Below, piece after piece: positions 1-9,330 of a DNA stretch of 64,000 nt (the stretch's first letter is position 1; each line of letters opens with the position of its first letter). Under the pieces are notes generated by a model. That model was not told the origin of the DNA. It worked only from the letters and a program-made list of their open reading frames with translations, and ran no database searches. The position numbers and the translations under genes were made by a program. The stretch comes from Streptomyces rapamycinicus NRRL 5491 (GTDB taxonomy: Bacteria > Actinomycetota > Actinomycetes > Streptomycetales > Streptomycetaceae), in contig NZ_CP085193.1 of NCBI RefSeq assembly GCF_024298965.1, positions 248,001 to 312,000 of the forward strand, read 5' to 3'.

Positions 1-1027
1 GTCGCACCGCTGTGGGTGAACGCGACATGGCAGCCGGCCACCTCGTCCAGTTCCCCGAGCACGGGTTCGCCGTCAGCGGGGATGGGTTTCGGGCCCGCGG
101 CCCAGGACGCCGGCGGGAGTACGGGGGTGCCTGCCAGTACGGCGGACGCCTCGGCGAGCAGGCCGTCCACAGTGGACCGGCGGACCTCGAACGTGCCGTC
201 CTCGTGCCGCACGATCTCCTCCTCCGCCCAGGCCGAGTCCAGCACCAGCGCGCCATCCGGGGTCGGCCGGATCGACACGCGCGGGGTGTTCAGCACGGCG
301 CGCAGCGGGGTGCCGATCGGCTCCGTCCGCACGAGCAGCGAGATCGGGGTGCGGTCCGTGAGGGACACCCCGAGGCGGCTCAGCATGGCGGGTGTGTTCG
401 CGCCGGTGGCCAGGACGACCGCGTCGGCGTCGAAGCTCAGCCCGGACCGGGTGTGCACACCGGTCACCCGGCCGTCCGCCGTCCGCACGACGGCCGGGCC
501 GGTGTCGGTCGCCAGTTCACCGCCCAGCGCGGTGAACTCCTTGGCCAGCGTCTCGATCAGCGAGGGGAGGTCCACCCAGCCCTCGCCCGGATTGAAGATC
601 GCTCCGTATTCGGGCACGGCGGCCGCGTTCACTCCGGGGTCACCGCCGCGATCTCCGACGGGCTCAGCCAGTCCGCCGCGTAACCGATGGCGCTCTGGTG
701 GGAGAAGCGCTCCCGGAAACGCGCTTCGTCCTCCGGTGCCCCCCAGGCCAGCCCGCCGTCGAAGCGAAGCCATCCGAGGCCGGGCTCGCGGGCGGCCAGG
801 GTGCGGTAGCGGTCGATGCCGAGCACCCGCAGCCGGTGGTAGTCGGGAGAGCGGACAGCGGCGGAGTTGAGCCAGGCGAGCGAGCGCCCGGACGCGCCAC
901 TCGCGAGAGCGGTGTCCGAGACGAGTGTGACCGCCACGCCGCGCCGGGCCAGCTGGTGTGCCGTGGAGACGCCCAGAATGCCGCTGCCGACGACGACGAC
1001 GCGAATATCCTGCGCTGCTGAAGTCAT
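1..1027 (-). CDS. FAD-dependent oxidoreductase (DAO family), frameshifted, runs off the window
   Basis: FAD-dependent amine/amino-acid oxidase of the DAO family. The N-terminus starts at 1027 and carries the Rossmann motif GSGILG at residues 14-19, followed by GASGRSLAWLNS, typical of glycine/sarcosine-oxidase-like enzymes. The reading frame breaks near 629 (an in-frame TGA after VTPE). Adding one G to the GG there restores a continuous frame ending with AFTHSGAT at the window edge, which is the conserved C-terminal FAD motif, so only a short tail is missing. The gene is divergent from the hyuAB operon and shares its control region, so co-regulation is likely. The substrate is unknown; an amine such as sarcosine from hydantoin breakdown would fit but is inference. 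Confidence 0.85.
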
Positions 1028-1080
1028 GCCTCTTCCTTTTGTCCGGAACTGCGGGAGCCGCTCTCCGAATCCGTTACCGA

Positions 1081-1261
1081 CTCCGGAACGTTCCGGAGCA
1101 TCTCGCGGCGACCATAACGCCGCCATCGGGTCGGTCAACCGGTCGCGCCGCGACCGCCCACGTCACAGGCGTGTTTCGTGGCCGCGGGGCCCATCCGAAC
1201 CTTGACCACACCTGATGGGCCTGCTTAGAGTGACGCCCACTTTCCGGGAACGTTCCCGGAA
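1081..1261. promoter_or_regulatory. two near-identical palindromic operators in the oxidase/hyuA divergent region
   Basis: An 18-bp perfect palindrome CTCCGGAACGTTCCGGAG lies at 1081-1098 and a 20-bp perfect palindrome TTCCGGGAACGTTCCCGGAA at 1242-1261. Both centre on AACGTT with CCGG flanks, and their centres are 162 bp apart. The first is about 55 bp upstream of the oxidase start and the second about 60 bp upstream of hyuA. CG-centred palindromes of this kind are typical of LacI-family or similar dimeric repressors. No regulator gene for them is seen in the window. Confidence 0.7.
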
Positions 1262-1319
1262 TCGAAGGTCGGGCCACCAGCATCCCGGCGAGTCGAAACC
1301 CCCGCGAGGCAAGGCATTC

Positions 1320-3374
1320 ATGAGCCTGAGAATCGGTGTGGACACCGGCGGCACCTTCACGGACGTGTGTGCGTACGACGAGGCGACCGGGCGGATCCAC
1401 GTACGCAAGGTCTCCTCCACCCCCGACGACCCCGGCCGGGCCATCGTGCGCGGACTGGGCGAACTGCTCGACCAGATCGGCGGACGGGAGATGGCCGAGG
1501 TCGGCTATTTCGCACACGGCACCACGGTCGGCACCAACGCGCTGCTCACCGGGCGGGGCGTGCGCACCGGGCTGATCACCACCCGGGGATTCCGGGATCT
1601 GCTCGAACTCGGCCGCGGCCGCCGGCCGGACATGTACGACGCGCAGGTGGACAAGCCCGCCCCGTTCGTACCGCGCGATCTGCGCCTGGAGGTGACCGAG
1701 CGGGTCCGGCACGACGGCCGGGTGGAGATCCCGCTGGACCCGGACGAGGTGCGCGAGGCCGTGCGCACGCTGAAGGCCAGGCGTGGTGTCCGTCGCGGTC
1801 TGCCTGCTGTACGCGTACGTCCGCCCGGACCACGAGCGGCTGATCGGTGAGATCGTCCGCGCCGAGATGCCCGAAGCCCATGTCTCGCTGTCCAGCGAGG
1901 TGCTGCCGGAGTTCCGTGAGTTCGAGCGGCTGTCGACGGTGGTCACCAACGCCTACATCGGGCCCGTGGTCGCCGACTACCTGGCCCGGCTGCGCGGCAC
2001 GCTGGCCGACTCCGGGCTCGGGTGCGAACCGCATGTCACCCAGTCCAACGGCGGCATCATCCCGTTCGTGACGGCCGAACGGCTGCCGGTGCGGCTGGTG
2101 CTGTCCGGACCCAGCACCGGGGTGGTGGGCGCCGCCGCCGTCTGCTCGGCGGCCGGATTCGGCGACATCATCACCTTCGACATGGGCGGCACCTCCTCGG
2201 ATGTGTCCCTGGTGCAGAACGGCGAGCCCAAGGTCACCGCGAGCCTGGAGATCGACGGACGCCCGGTGCGCTCCCCCATGCTGGACATCCACACCGTGGG
2301 TGCGGGCGGCGGTTCCCTCGCGTGGACCGACAGCGGCGGGCACCTGAGGGTGGGTCCGGCGAGCGCGGGCGCGTTCCCGGGACCGGCATGCTACGGCCAC
2401 GGCGACGAGGCCACCGTCACCGACGCCAATGTGGTCCTGCGGGTGCTCAACCCCGAATATCTCCTCAACGGTCAGCTCAAGATCGACCACGTCGCCTCGT
2501 ACCGCGCGGTCCGGCGCCTGGCGGAGCGGCTCGGCCTGTCCGTGCCGGACACCGCGCAGGGCATCATCGACGTCGTCACCGCCAACATGGCGCGCGCCAT
2601 CCGGGTCATCTCGGTGCACCGCGGCTACGACCCGCGTGACTACGCGCTGGTGCCGTTCGGCGGGGCCGGTCCGCTGCACGCGGCCCGGCTCGCCGCCGAA
2701 CTGGGCTGCGCCACCGTCGTGGTCCCCGAGATCCCTGGCGCGCAGTCGGCGCTGGGGCTGCTGATGACCGATGTGCGCGGCGACTTCATGCGCACCCGGC
2801 GGGTGCCGGTGCACGAGGACACCGTGGACCTGCTGTCCGAGACGCTGGACGACCTGTCCGCGAGCGCGAGCGCGTGGTTCGACGGCGAGGGCATCGACCC
2901 GGCCCGCCGGAGCATCACCCGCGGTGTGGACATGCGCTACCGCGGCCAGAACTACGAACTGGGCGTGCCCGTGCCGGACGGCCCGGTCACGGCGGAGACT
3001 GTGCGCCGGTTGCTGACGGACTTCCAGGACGCGCACGAGCGAATGTACGGCTACCGGCTGGCGGAGGCGTCCATCGAGGCGGTGACCTTCCGGGCGCAGG
3101 CGGTGGGCGCGGTCTCCCGCGCCCAGATCGTACCGTCCGCCGCCCGGGGCGGCACCCCGCCGAGGCGGTCATGACCCGCCGCCAGGTGTATCTGAAGGAA
3201 GCCGGCGCACCAGTGGACTGCCCCGTGTACGACCGCGGCCGGCTCGAGGTGGGACACCGGATCACCGGGCCCGCGGTCATCGAGCAGATGGACAGCACCA
3301 CTCTGCTGCTGCCCGGCGACACCTGCGAGGTGGACGGGTTGCGCAACCTGATCATTCAAACGCAAGGGAGCTGA
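1320..3374 (+). CDS. hyuA: hydantoinase/oxoprolinase subunit A (HyuA-like), two frameshifts
   Basis: ATP-dependent hydantoinase/5-oxoprolinase A subunit, which phosphorylates the lactam or hydantoin ring oxygen and works with HyuB. The start at 1320 gives MSLRIGVDTGGTFTDV, the first acetate-kinase-fold phosphate loop. A second one, DMGGTSSDV, is at about residue 285, followed by the glycine-rich HTVGAGGGS. The frame changes near 1776 (consistent with a lost C and a lost G in KAQGVVS) and near 3155 (a lost G before AEAVMTRR). The last part ends QTQGS at 3374. The repaired length of about 685 residues matches the family. The gene ends 2 bp before hyuB. The substrate (hydantoin, N-methylhydantoin or oxoproline) cannot be decided from sequence. 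Confidence 0.9.
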
Positions 3375-3376
3375 CC

Positions 3377-5041
3377 GTGGCGGCGCAGCGGGAACTCGAC
3401 GGTGTCCTGGTCGAGGTGATCGGCTCGGCACTGGCGACCATCGTGGAGGAGATGAGCGGCACCCTGGTGCGGGCCGCGTTCTCCACCAACATCAAGGAAC
3501 GCCGTGACTGCACGGCCGGGCTGTTCGACACGGCGGGCAACGGGATCGCCCAGGACGAGGGCGGCTCGCCGCTGCACCTCGGCTCGCTGATGGGGATCGT
3601 CGGTTCCATCCTGGAGCGGTTCCCGGTCGAGCGGATCGAGGACGGCGACGTCTTCATCGGCAACGACCCGTACAACGGCGGCGGCTCTCATCTGCCGGAC
3701 ATCGTGCTGGCCACTCCGGTCTTCGTGGACGGCGAGCTGACCGCGTGGGCGGCCACCCTGGCGCACCACGCCGACTTCGGCGACCGCGGACACGCCCATA
3801 TCTTCCAAGAGGGCCTGCGCATCCCGCCGGTGCGACTGGCGCGGGCCGGGGTGCAGCAGGAGGAGTTGCTCTCGCTGATCCTGCTCAACTGCCAGGTGCC
3901 GGACGAGCGCCGGGCCGATCTGCGCGCCCAGGCGTCGGCGAACCGGCTCGCGGTGCTGCGCTACCGCGAGCTGTGCGAGCGCTACGGCCGGGACGTCGTG
4001 GTGCGGGCCGGGGACGAACTGCTCGACTACACCGAGCGGCGCACGCGCGCCGCGATCACCGCGATCCCCGACGGTTTCTACGAGTTCACCGACCTCTTCG
4101 ACTGCCCCGAGCTGGACGAGGAGCGGGAACTGAGGGTGGCCGTGCGCGTCGACGGGGACCGGATGTTCTTCGACTTCGCCGGCAATCCGCCGCAAGTGCG
4201 GGCCAGCGTCAATGTGGTGTGGACCGCGCTGCACGCCACCGTCTACTACTCGGTCAAGAGCCTGATCGACGCCGACATCGTGCCCAACGCCGGGATGTAC
4301 CGCGCCATCCGCATCGAGGCACCCGAGGGCTCGCTCGTCAACTGCAGTTATCCGGCGGCGGTCAACGGGCGCAGCGAGACCTGTCAGCGCATCGTCGACC
4401 TGATCCACGGCGCACTGGCCACCGCGGTGCCGGACCGGGTCACCGCGGCGAGCAACGGCGCCAACACCGGTGTGCACTTCTCGGGGCGTAACCCGCTCAC
4501 CGGCAAGGAGTTCGTCTATCTGGAGACCATCGGCGGCGGGTCCGGCGCCCGCGCCGCCAAGGATGGGCTGGACGGTGTGCAGGTGCACATGACGAACACC
4601 TCCAATCTGCCGGTGGAGAGCCTGGAGACGGAGTACCCGCTGGTGATCGAGGCGTATGAGCTGATCGACGACTCCGGTGGCGCCGGGGAGTTCCGCGGCG
4701 GCCTCGGGATCCGGCGGCGGGTGCGGGTGGAGAGTGACGATGTGCACTTCTGGGTGGACACCAGCCGCCAGAAGTCCCACCCCTGGGGGTTGTGCGGCGG
4801 TACGGAGGGAGCCACCGCGAAGGTCGTCCTCAGCGAGGGCGCCCGGCCCGTCGACCACGGTTACACCGTGCTGCGGCCGGGCGAGACCGTGACCATCGAG
4901 ACAGCGGGGGCGGGCGGCTACGGGCCGCCGGAGGACCGTACTCCCGAGGCCGTCGACCGGGACCTCGTCCAAGGCAAGATCACCCGTTCCACCGCGGAAC
5001 GCCACCATCCCGGCCACTTCATCTCCCCGAAGGAGCTCTGA
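3377..5041 (+). CDS. hyuB: hydantoinase/oxoprolinase subunit B (HyuB-like)
   Basis: Partner subunit of HyuA, carrying the hydrolytic half of ATP-dependent ring opening. It is intact at 554 residues, the usual family length, with a GTG start just after hyuA. Recognisable blocks are the early segment GTLVRAAFSTNIKERRDC, the metal/substrate-region FIGNDPYNGGGSHLPD, and the C-terminal HPWGLCGGTEG and AGGGGYGPP-like glycine-rich end. The stop overlaps the ATG of the downstream transporter (TGATG), so the two are probably translationally coupled. It is the only undamaged gene of this operon. Confidence 0.93.
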   Translation: MAAQRELDGVLVEVIGSALATIVEEMSGTLVRAAFSTNIKERRDCTAGLFDTAGNGIAQDEGGSPLHLGSLMGIVGSILERFPVERIEDGDVFIGNDPYNGGGSHLPDIVLATPVFVDGELTAWAATLAHHADFGDRGHAHIFQEGLRIPPVRLARAGVQQEELLSLILLNCQVPDERRADLRAQASANRLAVLRYRELCERYGRDVVVRAGDELLDYTERRTRAAITAIPDGFYEFTDLFDCPELDEERELRVAVRVDGDRMFFDFAGNPPQVRASVNVVWTALHATVYYSVKSLIDADIVPNAGMYRAIRIEAPEGSLVNCSYPAAVNGRSETCQRIVDLIHGALATAVPDRVTAASNGANTGVHFSGRNPLTGKEFVYLETIGGGSGARAAKDGLDGVQVHMTNTSNLPVESLETEYPLVIEAYELIDDSGGAGEFRGGLGIRRRVRVESDDVHFWVDTSRQKSHPWGLCGGTEGATAKVVLSEGARPVDHGYTVLRPGETVTIETAGAGGYGPPEDRTPEAVDRDLVQGKITRSTAERHHPGHFISPKEL

Positions 5042-6440
5042 TGGACACCCCCGCCCACGCCGCCGCCGAAACCGCCGCCCTCGCGAGAGCCACCCGCCGC
5101 CGGGTGTACGCGTCCACGATGATCGGCAACGTCGTCGAGTACTACGACTTCACGCTGTACGGAACGCTGGCGGCGGTACTGGCCAAGCTGTTCTTCCCGT
5201 CCGCCGACCCGATGGTGGCGCTGTTCTCCACCTATGCCGGGTGTCGCTCTCCTACTTCATCCGTCCGCTGGGCGCGCTGCTCTTCGGGCCGCTCGCGGAC
5301 CGCAGGGGCCGCCGGGGCGTGCTGATCCTCACGCTCTCCCTGATGAGCGTCGGCACCGCCGGGATCGGACTGCTGCCCACCTACGCGGCGATCGGGCGGC
5401 CGCCCCGGTCCTGCTGCTGTTCTCCCGGGTGCTACAGGGGCTGGGCGCCAGCGTGGAATACACCACGGCGTCCCAGTTCATGCTCGAACACGAACCCGGC
5501 AGCCGTCGCCGCAACTATCTGGCCGGGCTCATGAACGCCACCTGTTCGGTCGGCTCGCTGCTCGGCTCCGCCGTCGCCTTCACACTCACGGTCACGATGC
5601 CTGCGTCGGCGTTCGAGAGCTGGGCTGGCGCATCCCTTTCCTGCTCGCCATCCCCATGGCGTTCATCGGCTTCTACATCCGCAACCGGCTGGACGAGACG
5701 CCCGAGTTCGAGGAGATGAAGCGGCAGATCGACGCCGCCGAGGCGAAGCAGACGCCCCTGCGGGACGCGGTGCGCCTGTACTGGCGCGACATGCTCAAGG
5801 CCATCGGGCTGGGTGCCGGTCAGCGCATCGGCTCGTACACCATCCAGGCGTACTTCGTGACGGCCCTGATCACCGCCGGATTCCCCACCTCGCTGTCGCT
5901 GCTGGCCTCCATGCTCACCTATGTCGTGGGGCCGCTGCCCAGCATCTGGGGCGGGGTGCTCGCGGACCGGTACGGCGCCCGGCTGCCGCTACTGGTCGGC
6001 TACGGCCTGTTCGTGGTGCTGACGGTGCCGACCTTCATGGCCATCGGCAGCAAGTCCATCGTCCTGGCCACCGCCGCCGTCGTGGCGTTCACCGTGATCA
6101 ACAACCTGGTCGCCGCCCCGCTGAACATCGCCTATGTGCTCAGCTTCCCGCCGGAGGTCCGGTCCAGCGCCGCCGCGCTCAACTTCAACATCGGCACCTC
6201 GCTGATCGGCTCGACGGCCGGCCTGGTCGCCGTCTGGCTGCACGATCTGACGGGCAGCGACGTGAGCTTCGGCTGGTACATGACGGCCGCGTGCGCCGTG
6301 TCCGCCCTGGTCGCCATCTTCGCCCTGCCCGCCTCCGTCGACTACCGCGAGCCCGACTGGGCCACGGTCCCCGACCGGGCCGAAGGCCCGCAGCCGCGCC
6401 CCACTCGTAGCGCCCGCTACCGGCCGACACGCGCCACGGA
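5041..6440 (+). CDS. MFS transporter, metabolite:H+ symporter (MHS) type, three frameshifts
   Basis: Twelve-helix proton symporter likely to import the substrate of the hyuAB enzymes. The N-terminus contains NVVEYYDFTLYG, the hallmark of the MHS branch (ProP/ShiA/KgtP relatives), followed by FIRPLGALLFGPLADRRGRR, the MFS loop 2-3 motif. The frame shifts near 5240, 5398 and 5625; each is repaired by one extra G in a run of G. With repairs it runs about 440 residues to DYREPDW, nearly full family length. No stop codon precedes the IS630 relic, and the frame stays open to 6882, so the original C-terminus seems replaced by the insertion. Probably not functional unless the frameshifts are sequencing errors. 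Confidence 0.85.
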
Positions 6441-6448
6441 TTCGAGGA

Positions 6449-6875
6449 GTGCTCTCCCAGCGCGCCGGTGTCGCGGCCGAAGGGCCGCGGCGCCGGTCAC
6501 GGCCGTTCGACATCCATGTGCTCGACAGCCCGGCCGCCGTCCGAATGGTCGGGCTCAAGGTCCCCAAGGCGCGGCGCCGCCGGCTCCGGGTGATCCGCAT
6601 CGGTCGCGAGGCGTTACGCGTCCTGCACAGAGGCGCCGACATCCGCCGCTGGGCGAAGAGGAACAAGGTCCAGTTGTGCTTCACCCCGGCCTACGCCTCC
6701 TGTGCGAACCCGATCGAGGCGCACTTCGGACCGCTGAGGCGGTTCACCATCGCCAACTCCCACCACCCCAACCATCCCGTGCAGAGCCGGGCCCCGCAGG
6801 CCTGCCTGTGCCGGCGCAACGCCAACGCCCGCCACCGCGGCGGCGTGAACAAACCGGCGAACGAATGCAATCAGA
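6449..6875 (+). mobile_element. IS630-family transposase relic 1
   Basis: The reading frame contains RRWAKRNKVQLCFTP, then ASCANPIEAHFGPLRRF and NANARH, the C-terminal half of a DDE_3 IS630 transposase including the last catalytic Glu (PIEAHF). The N-terminal catalytic Asp residues are absent. After NANARH the sequence jumps directly to the element end (GCCACCGCGGCGGC then GTGAACAA), skipping about 25 codons. The short GCCACCGCGG shared by both places suggests a deletion between short direct repeats. It abuts the 3' end of the SDR gene on the other strand. Confidence 0.75.
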
Positions 6876-6878
6876 GCC

Positions 6879-7736
6879 CTAGGCCGCCGCGGCCGCCGCC
6901 CCGGAGGATCGTGCCGAGATCACCCCGCTGAGCAGGACGGTACGTCGGCGGGTGGTGAAACGGGGCAGCCTCACCAGGAGCGCGTTCCGGCGGCCCGACT
7001 GCACGCTCGGCCGTCGGCCGCGGTCGAGAGCGCGCATCGCGGTCGTGACCACCTGTTCGGGGGTCTGGTAGGTGCCCTGGTGGGCCCCGCTGCCGAGGCC
7101 GTCGAAGAACTCGGTGCGGGTGAGGCCCGGGGCGAGCGACAGCACCCGCAGGCCGGTGCCGCGCGACTCGTACCACAGTGCCTCGGTGAAGCTGAGGACA
7201 AATGCCTTGCAGGCGGCGTAGACCGCCATCGCAGGGATGGGCGTGTAGGCCGCCATGCTCGCGACGTTCACGAGAACGCCCCGGCCGGAGTCGCGGAGCG
7301 GTTCGATGAACGCGCGGGTGAGGTCGACGAGGTTGGCGACATCGACGTTGATCTCGTCGGTGAGGCGGTCCGGGTCCTCCTCGTGGAAGGCGCCGTCGGT
7401 GCCGAAACCGGCGTTGTTCACCAGGCCGTCGACCGTGATGTCCCGCCGGGCCAGATCGGCGGCCAGCCGCCGGCCCGCGCCCGGCTCGCTCAGGTCGAGG
7501 GGGATCGCGGTGGCGCGCACGCCGTGCCGCGTCCGCAGCTCGGAGGCGAGTGCCTCCAGGCGGTCGTGCCGCCGTGCGACAAGGACGACGTCGGAGCCGC
7601 GGCGGGCGAGTTCGCGGGCGAAGGCGGCACCGATGCCGGAGCTGGCGCCGGTGACGATCGTGGTCTGGCCGGAGAAGCTGATCGGGTCATATATGCACCG
7701 TACGCAATCTCTTGCACTCAGTGCAAGTAAGTGCAT
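6879..7736 (-). CDS. short-chain dehydrogenase/reductase
   Basis: NAD(P)-dependent classical SDR of about 265-285 residues. It shows the cofactor motif TGASSGIG, the NNAG motif (LVNNAGFG), the catalytic Ser in VNVASMAA and the YxxxK motif in VYAACK. The C-terminus runs into a poly-alanine tail touching the IS630 relic, so the last residues may be altered. The only ATG in frame (7736) lies beyond the TetR operator at 7712-7726, so true translation may begin further in, near IYDPISF. The gene is divergent from a TetR gene, a very common repressor/SDR pairing. The substrate is unknown. Confidence 0.88.
   Translation of the reverse strand: MHLLALSARDCVRCIYDPISFSGQTTIVTGASSGIGAAFARELARRGSDVVLVARRHDRLEALASELRTRHGVRATAIPLDLSEPGAGRRLAADLARRDITVDGLVNNAGFGTDGAFHEEDPDRLTDEINVDVANLVDLTRAFIEPLRDSGRGVLVNVASMAAYTPIPAMAVYAACKAFVLSFTEALWYESRGTGLRVLSLAPGLTRTEFFDGLGSGAHQGTYQTPEQVVTTAMRALDRGRRPSVQSGRRNALLVRLPRFTTRRRTVLLSGVISARSSGAAAAAA
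7712..7726. promoter_or_regulatory. TetR-type operator between SDR and TetR genes
   Basis: TTGCACTCAGTGCAA is a 15-bp palindrome with perfect 7-bp arms around one central base. Further TGCA half-sites follow at 7731-7735 and 7759-7763, up to the TetR start. Its position between divergent SDR and TetR genes suggests autoregulation plus repression of the SDR. Confidence 0.75.
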
Positions 7737-7762
7737 TTGATGCAGGGATTTAGACTGAGTGC

Positions 7763-8350
7763 ATGGCCGACACCCCCACTCTCCGCGAACGCGCGCGCCG
7801 CGCGGCTCGCGCGGAAATCACCGCCACCGCCGTACGGCTCTTTGCGGAGAACGGCTTCGAGGCGACGACGATCGACCAGATCACCGCCGCGGTCGGCATC
7901 TCACGCCGTTCGTTCTTCCACTACTTCGGCAGCAAGGAGGACGTCGTCCTGGGCGACACCGACGCGCTGGGTGAGTCGGTGCGAGCGGCGCTGGAAGCCC
8001 GTCCGGGCGACGAGTCGGCATGGACGGCCATCAGAGAAGCCTTCCTGGTACTCCAGCGGTCGGCGGGCAGCCCGGAGGAGCAGCTGACCCTCGCCCGCAT
8101 CCACCACGAGGCGCCCTCCCTGCGCGCCCGGCACCTGGAGAAGCACCTGCGCTGGCAGGAGCTGCTCGCCCCCGAGGTGCAGCGCCGCCTCGGCCTGCCC
8201 GCCTCCCCGGCCCCCGACCCCCGGGCCCTGGCGTTCGTCGCCGCCGCGCTGGCCTGCCTCGACGCCGCCGTCGACGCGTGGTATCGCTCCGGCGGGGCCG
8301 ACGACCCCGAACGCCTCTTCGACGAGGCGGTCGCCACCCTCCGCGGCTAG
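7763..8350 (+). CDS. TetR family transcriptional regulator
   Basis: 195-residue repressor. The N-terminal helix-turn-helix covers about residues 10-58, with GFEATTIDQITAAVGISRRSFFHYF and the typical SKEDVVLGD continuation. The C-terminal ligand-binding half is all-helical and not assignable to a ligand. It is divergent from the SDR gene and separated only by the TGCACT palindromic operator, so it probably represses itself and the SDR. Intact and of normal length. Its stop at 8350 is followed at once by an IS630 relic. Confidence 0.93.
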   Translation: MADTPTLRERARRAARAEITATAVRLFAENGFEATTIDQITAAVGISRRSFFHYFGSKEDVVLGDTDALGESVRAALEARPGDESAWTAIREAFLVLQRSAGSPEEQLTLARIHHEAPSLRARHLEKHLRWQELLAPEVQRRLGLPASPAPDPRALAFVAAALACLDAAVDAWYRSGGADDPERLFDEAVATLRG

Positions 8351-8455
8351 AGCAAGGAACGCGCCCGCATACGCGGCGAGAGAGGGATCCGCTGGGGCGG
8401 GCGCTCCCTCGCCACCGCGGCGGCATGAACAACCCGGCGAACCTATGCGGTCAGA
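8351..8455 (+). mobile_element. IS630-family transposase relic 2 (extreme 3' end)
   Basis: Directly after the TetR stop the DNA encodes KERARIRGERGIRWGG then RSLATAA and a stop, the last two dozen residues of IS630 transposases of this type. The next 45 bp (8411-8455) match 39 of 45 positions of the end of relic 1 (6831-6875). Only the terminal end of the element is present. The SDR/TetR pair therefore lies between two copies of the same IS end. Confidence 0.7.
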
Positions 8456-8639
8456 TGAACCTCGACCGGTTCGACCTCGTCTGGTCCTGTCCGGTCGCGA
8501 CGGCTCGCAGGTGGCGATGGCTGTCGCTGCCGATGTGGATCCAGGCCCAGCCGTGGTGGCGCGGGCCTTCGCACCCCTTCCGGCGCTGTGCCGTTGCCAT
8601 GCTTCGACCGGCCGTCGGGGAGCTAGCGGTGCGACCGCC
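8456..8639. other. intergenic stretch with no recognised feature
   Basis: 184 bp between the IS630 relic end and the toxin-like gene. Frames stay open on the plus strand but the peptides match nothing recognisable and codon use is unconvincing. No hairpin or repeat was seen. Confidence 0.4.
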
Positions 8640-8963
8640 TCACTGCCAGAAGCACTCTTCGATCACGAGCTGAGGATCGGTGGTTCTCCTGGTGAATTGG
8701 TACCGCAGCCAGCCACGTCCGTGGTCGAAGTAGAGGACGTGCTGACCGCCGGGGCGGGTGGACTGGGCAGGTTCCACACTCATCCCGGCTGGAAGGTCCC
8801 GGTCGGTGTCGATGCCCCGAAAGTAGGGGTCGGCGGCGGTGACGAGTTCGGCGCGGGCGGCGCTTACCAGGGTGCGGGCCGCTTCTGGGAGGGCGTCGCG
8901 GTCTTCCTCGGCCTTCTTGGTCCAGTCCGCTTGCCAGGGCGGCCCCATGAAACCGCCGGTCAC
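8640..8963 (-). CDS. RelE/ParE-like putative toxin
   Basis: 107-residue small basic/acidic protein starting with GTG at 8963, whose first bases overlap the stop of the upstream gene (GTGA). It has the layout of RelE/ParE-fold toxins: W..DWTKKAEED near the start, a helical stretch PEAARTLVSAARAEL, then AADPYFRGID, a YFDHGRGWLRYQF strand and a C-terminal strand DPQLVIEECFW. Third of three co-directional genes that overlap or sit close together. The toxin role rests on fold-like pattern and gene order only; no catalytic residue can be asserted. Confidence 0.55.
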   Translation of the reverse strand: MTGGFMGPPWQADWTKKAEEDRDALPEAARTLVSAARAELVTAADPYFRGIDTDRDLPAGMSVEPAQSTRPGGQHVLYFDHGRGWLRYQFTRRTTDPQLVIEECFWQ

Positions 8964-9304
8964 TGGCCGGGTTCCGCCTTCGCCGCCTGACGGCGAAGGT
9001 TCCCGGCTTCCTCAATGAGGGCTTTGGCGCGGCTGTAGTCGGGCTCCCGGTCGGCCTCGTCCTCCAGGGCGTGCACTTTCGCCTCCAGGCGCGGATCGCG
9101 GGAGACGGCGTATTCGCTCCACCAGCGCGCCATGAAGGCGGGGACCGGCGCGAGATCGTAGGCATCGGCGATGTCGCGACGCCAATGCCGGTCGAAGTCG
9201 ACAAGGAGTTGCGGCGCGTGCTGGGCGATGGCGGCGCGGAGCGCTTTTGGCGTCCTGTCCGGCATGGGGGGAACGGCCCCTGAGCCGAGCGGCGGGGCGG
9301 TCAT
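8960..9304 (-). CDS. small hypothetical protein, DUF6247-like, possible antitoxin
   Basis: 114 residues. ATG at 9304 with AAAGGA eight bases upstream decides the start. The core ALRAAIAQHAPQLLVDFDRHW then FMARWWSEYAVSRDP resembles actinobacterial DUF6247-type small proteins as I remember them, which are often encoded beside RelE-like proteins. The C-terminus is highly charged and helical (EALEDEADREPD region, RRQAAKAEP). It is translationally coupled to the toxin-like gene by a GTGA overlap, which supports an antitoxin or partner role. Family assignment is from memory and tentative. Confidence 0.55.
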   Translation of the reverse strand: MTAPPLGSGAVPPMPDRTPKALRAAIAQHAPQLLVDFDRHWRRDIADAYDLAPVPAFMARWWSEYAVSRDPRLEAKVHALEDEADREPDYSRAKALIEEAGNLRRQAAKAEPGQ

Positions 9305-9330
9305 GAGTGGCAATCCTTTGGTGGTGGCGG

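Noticed and set aside
8445..8990. 181-residue plus-strand frame over the toxin-like gene
   Set aside because: Shadow of the coupled minus-strand genes; begins inside the IS630 relic.
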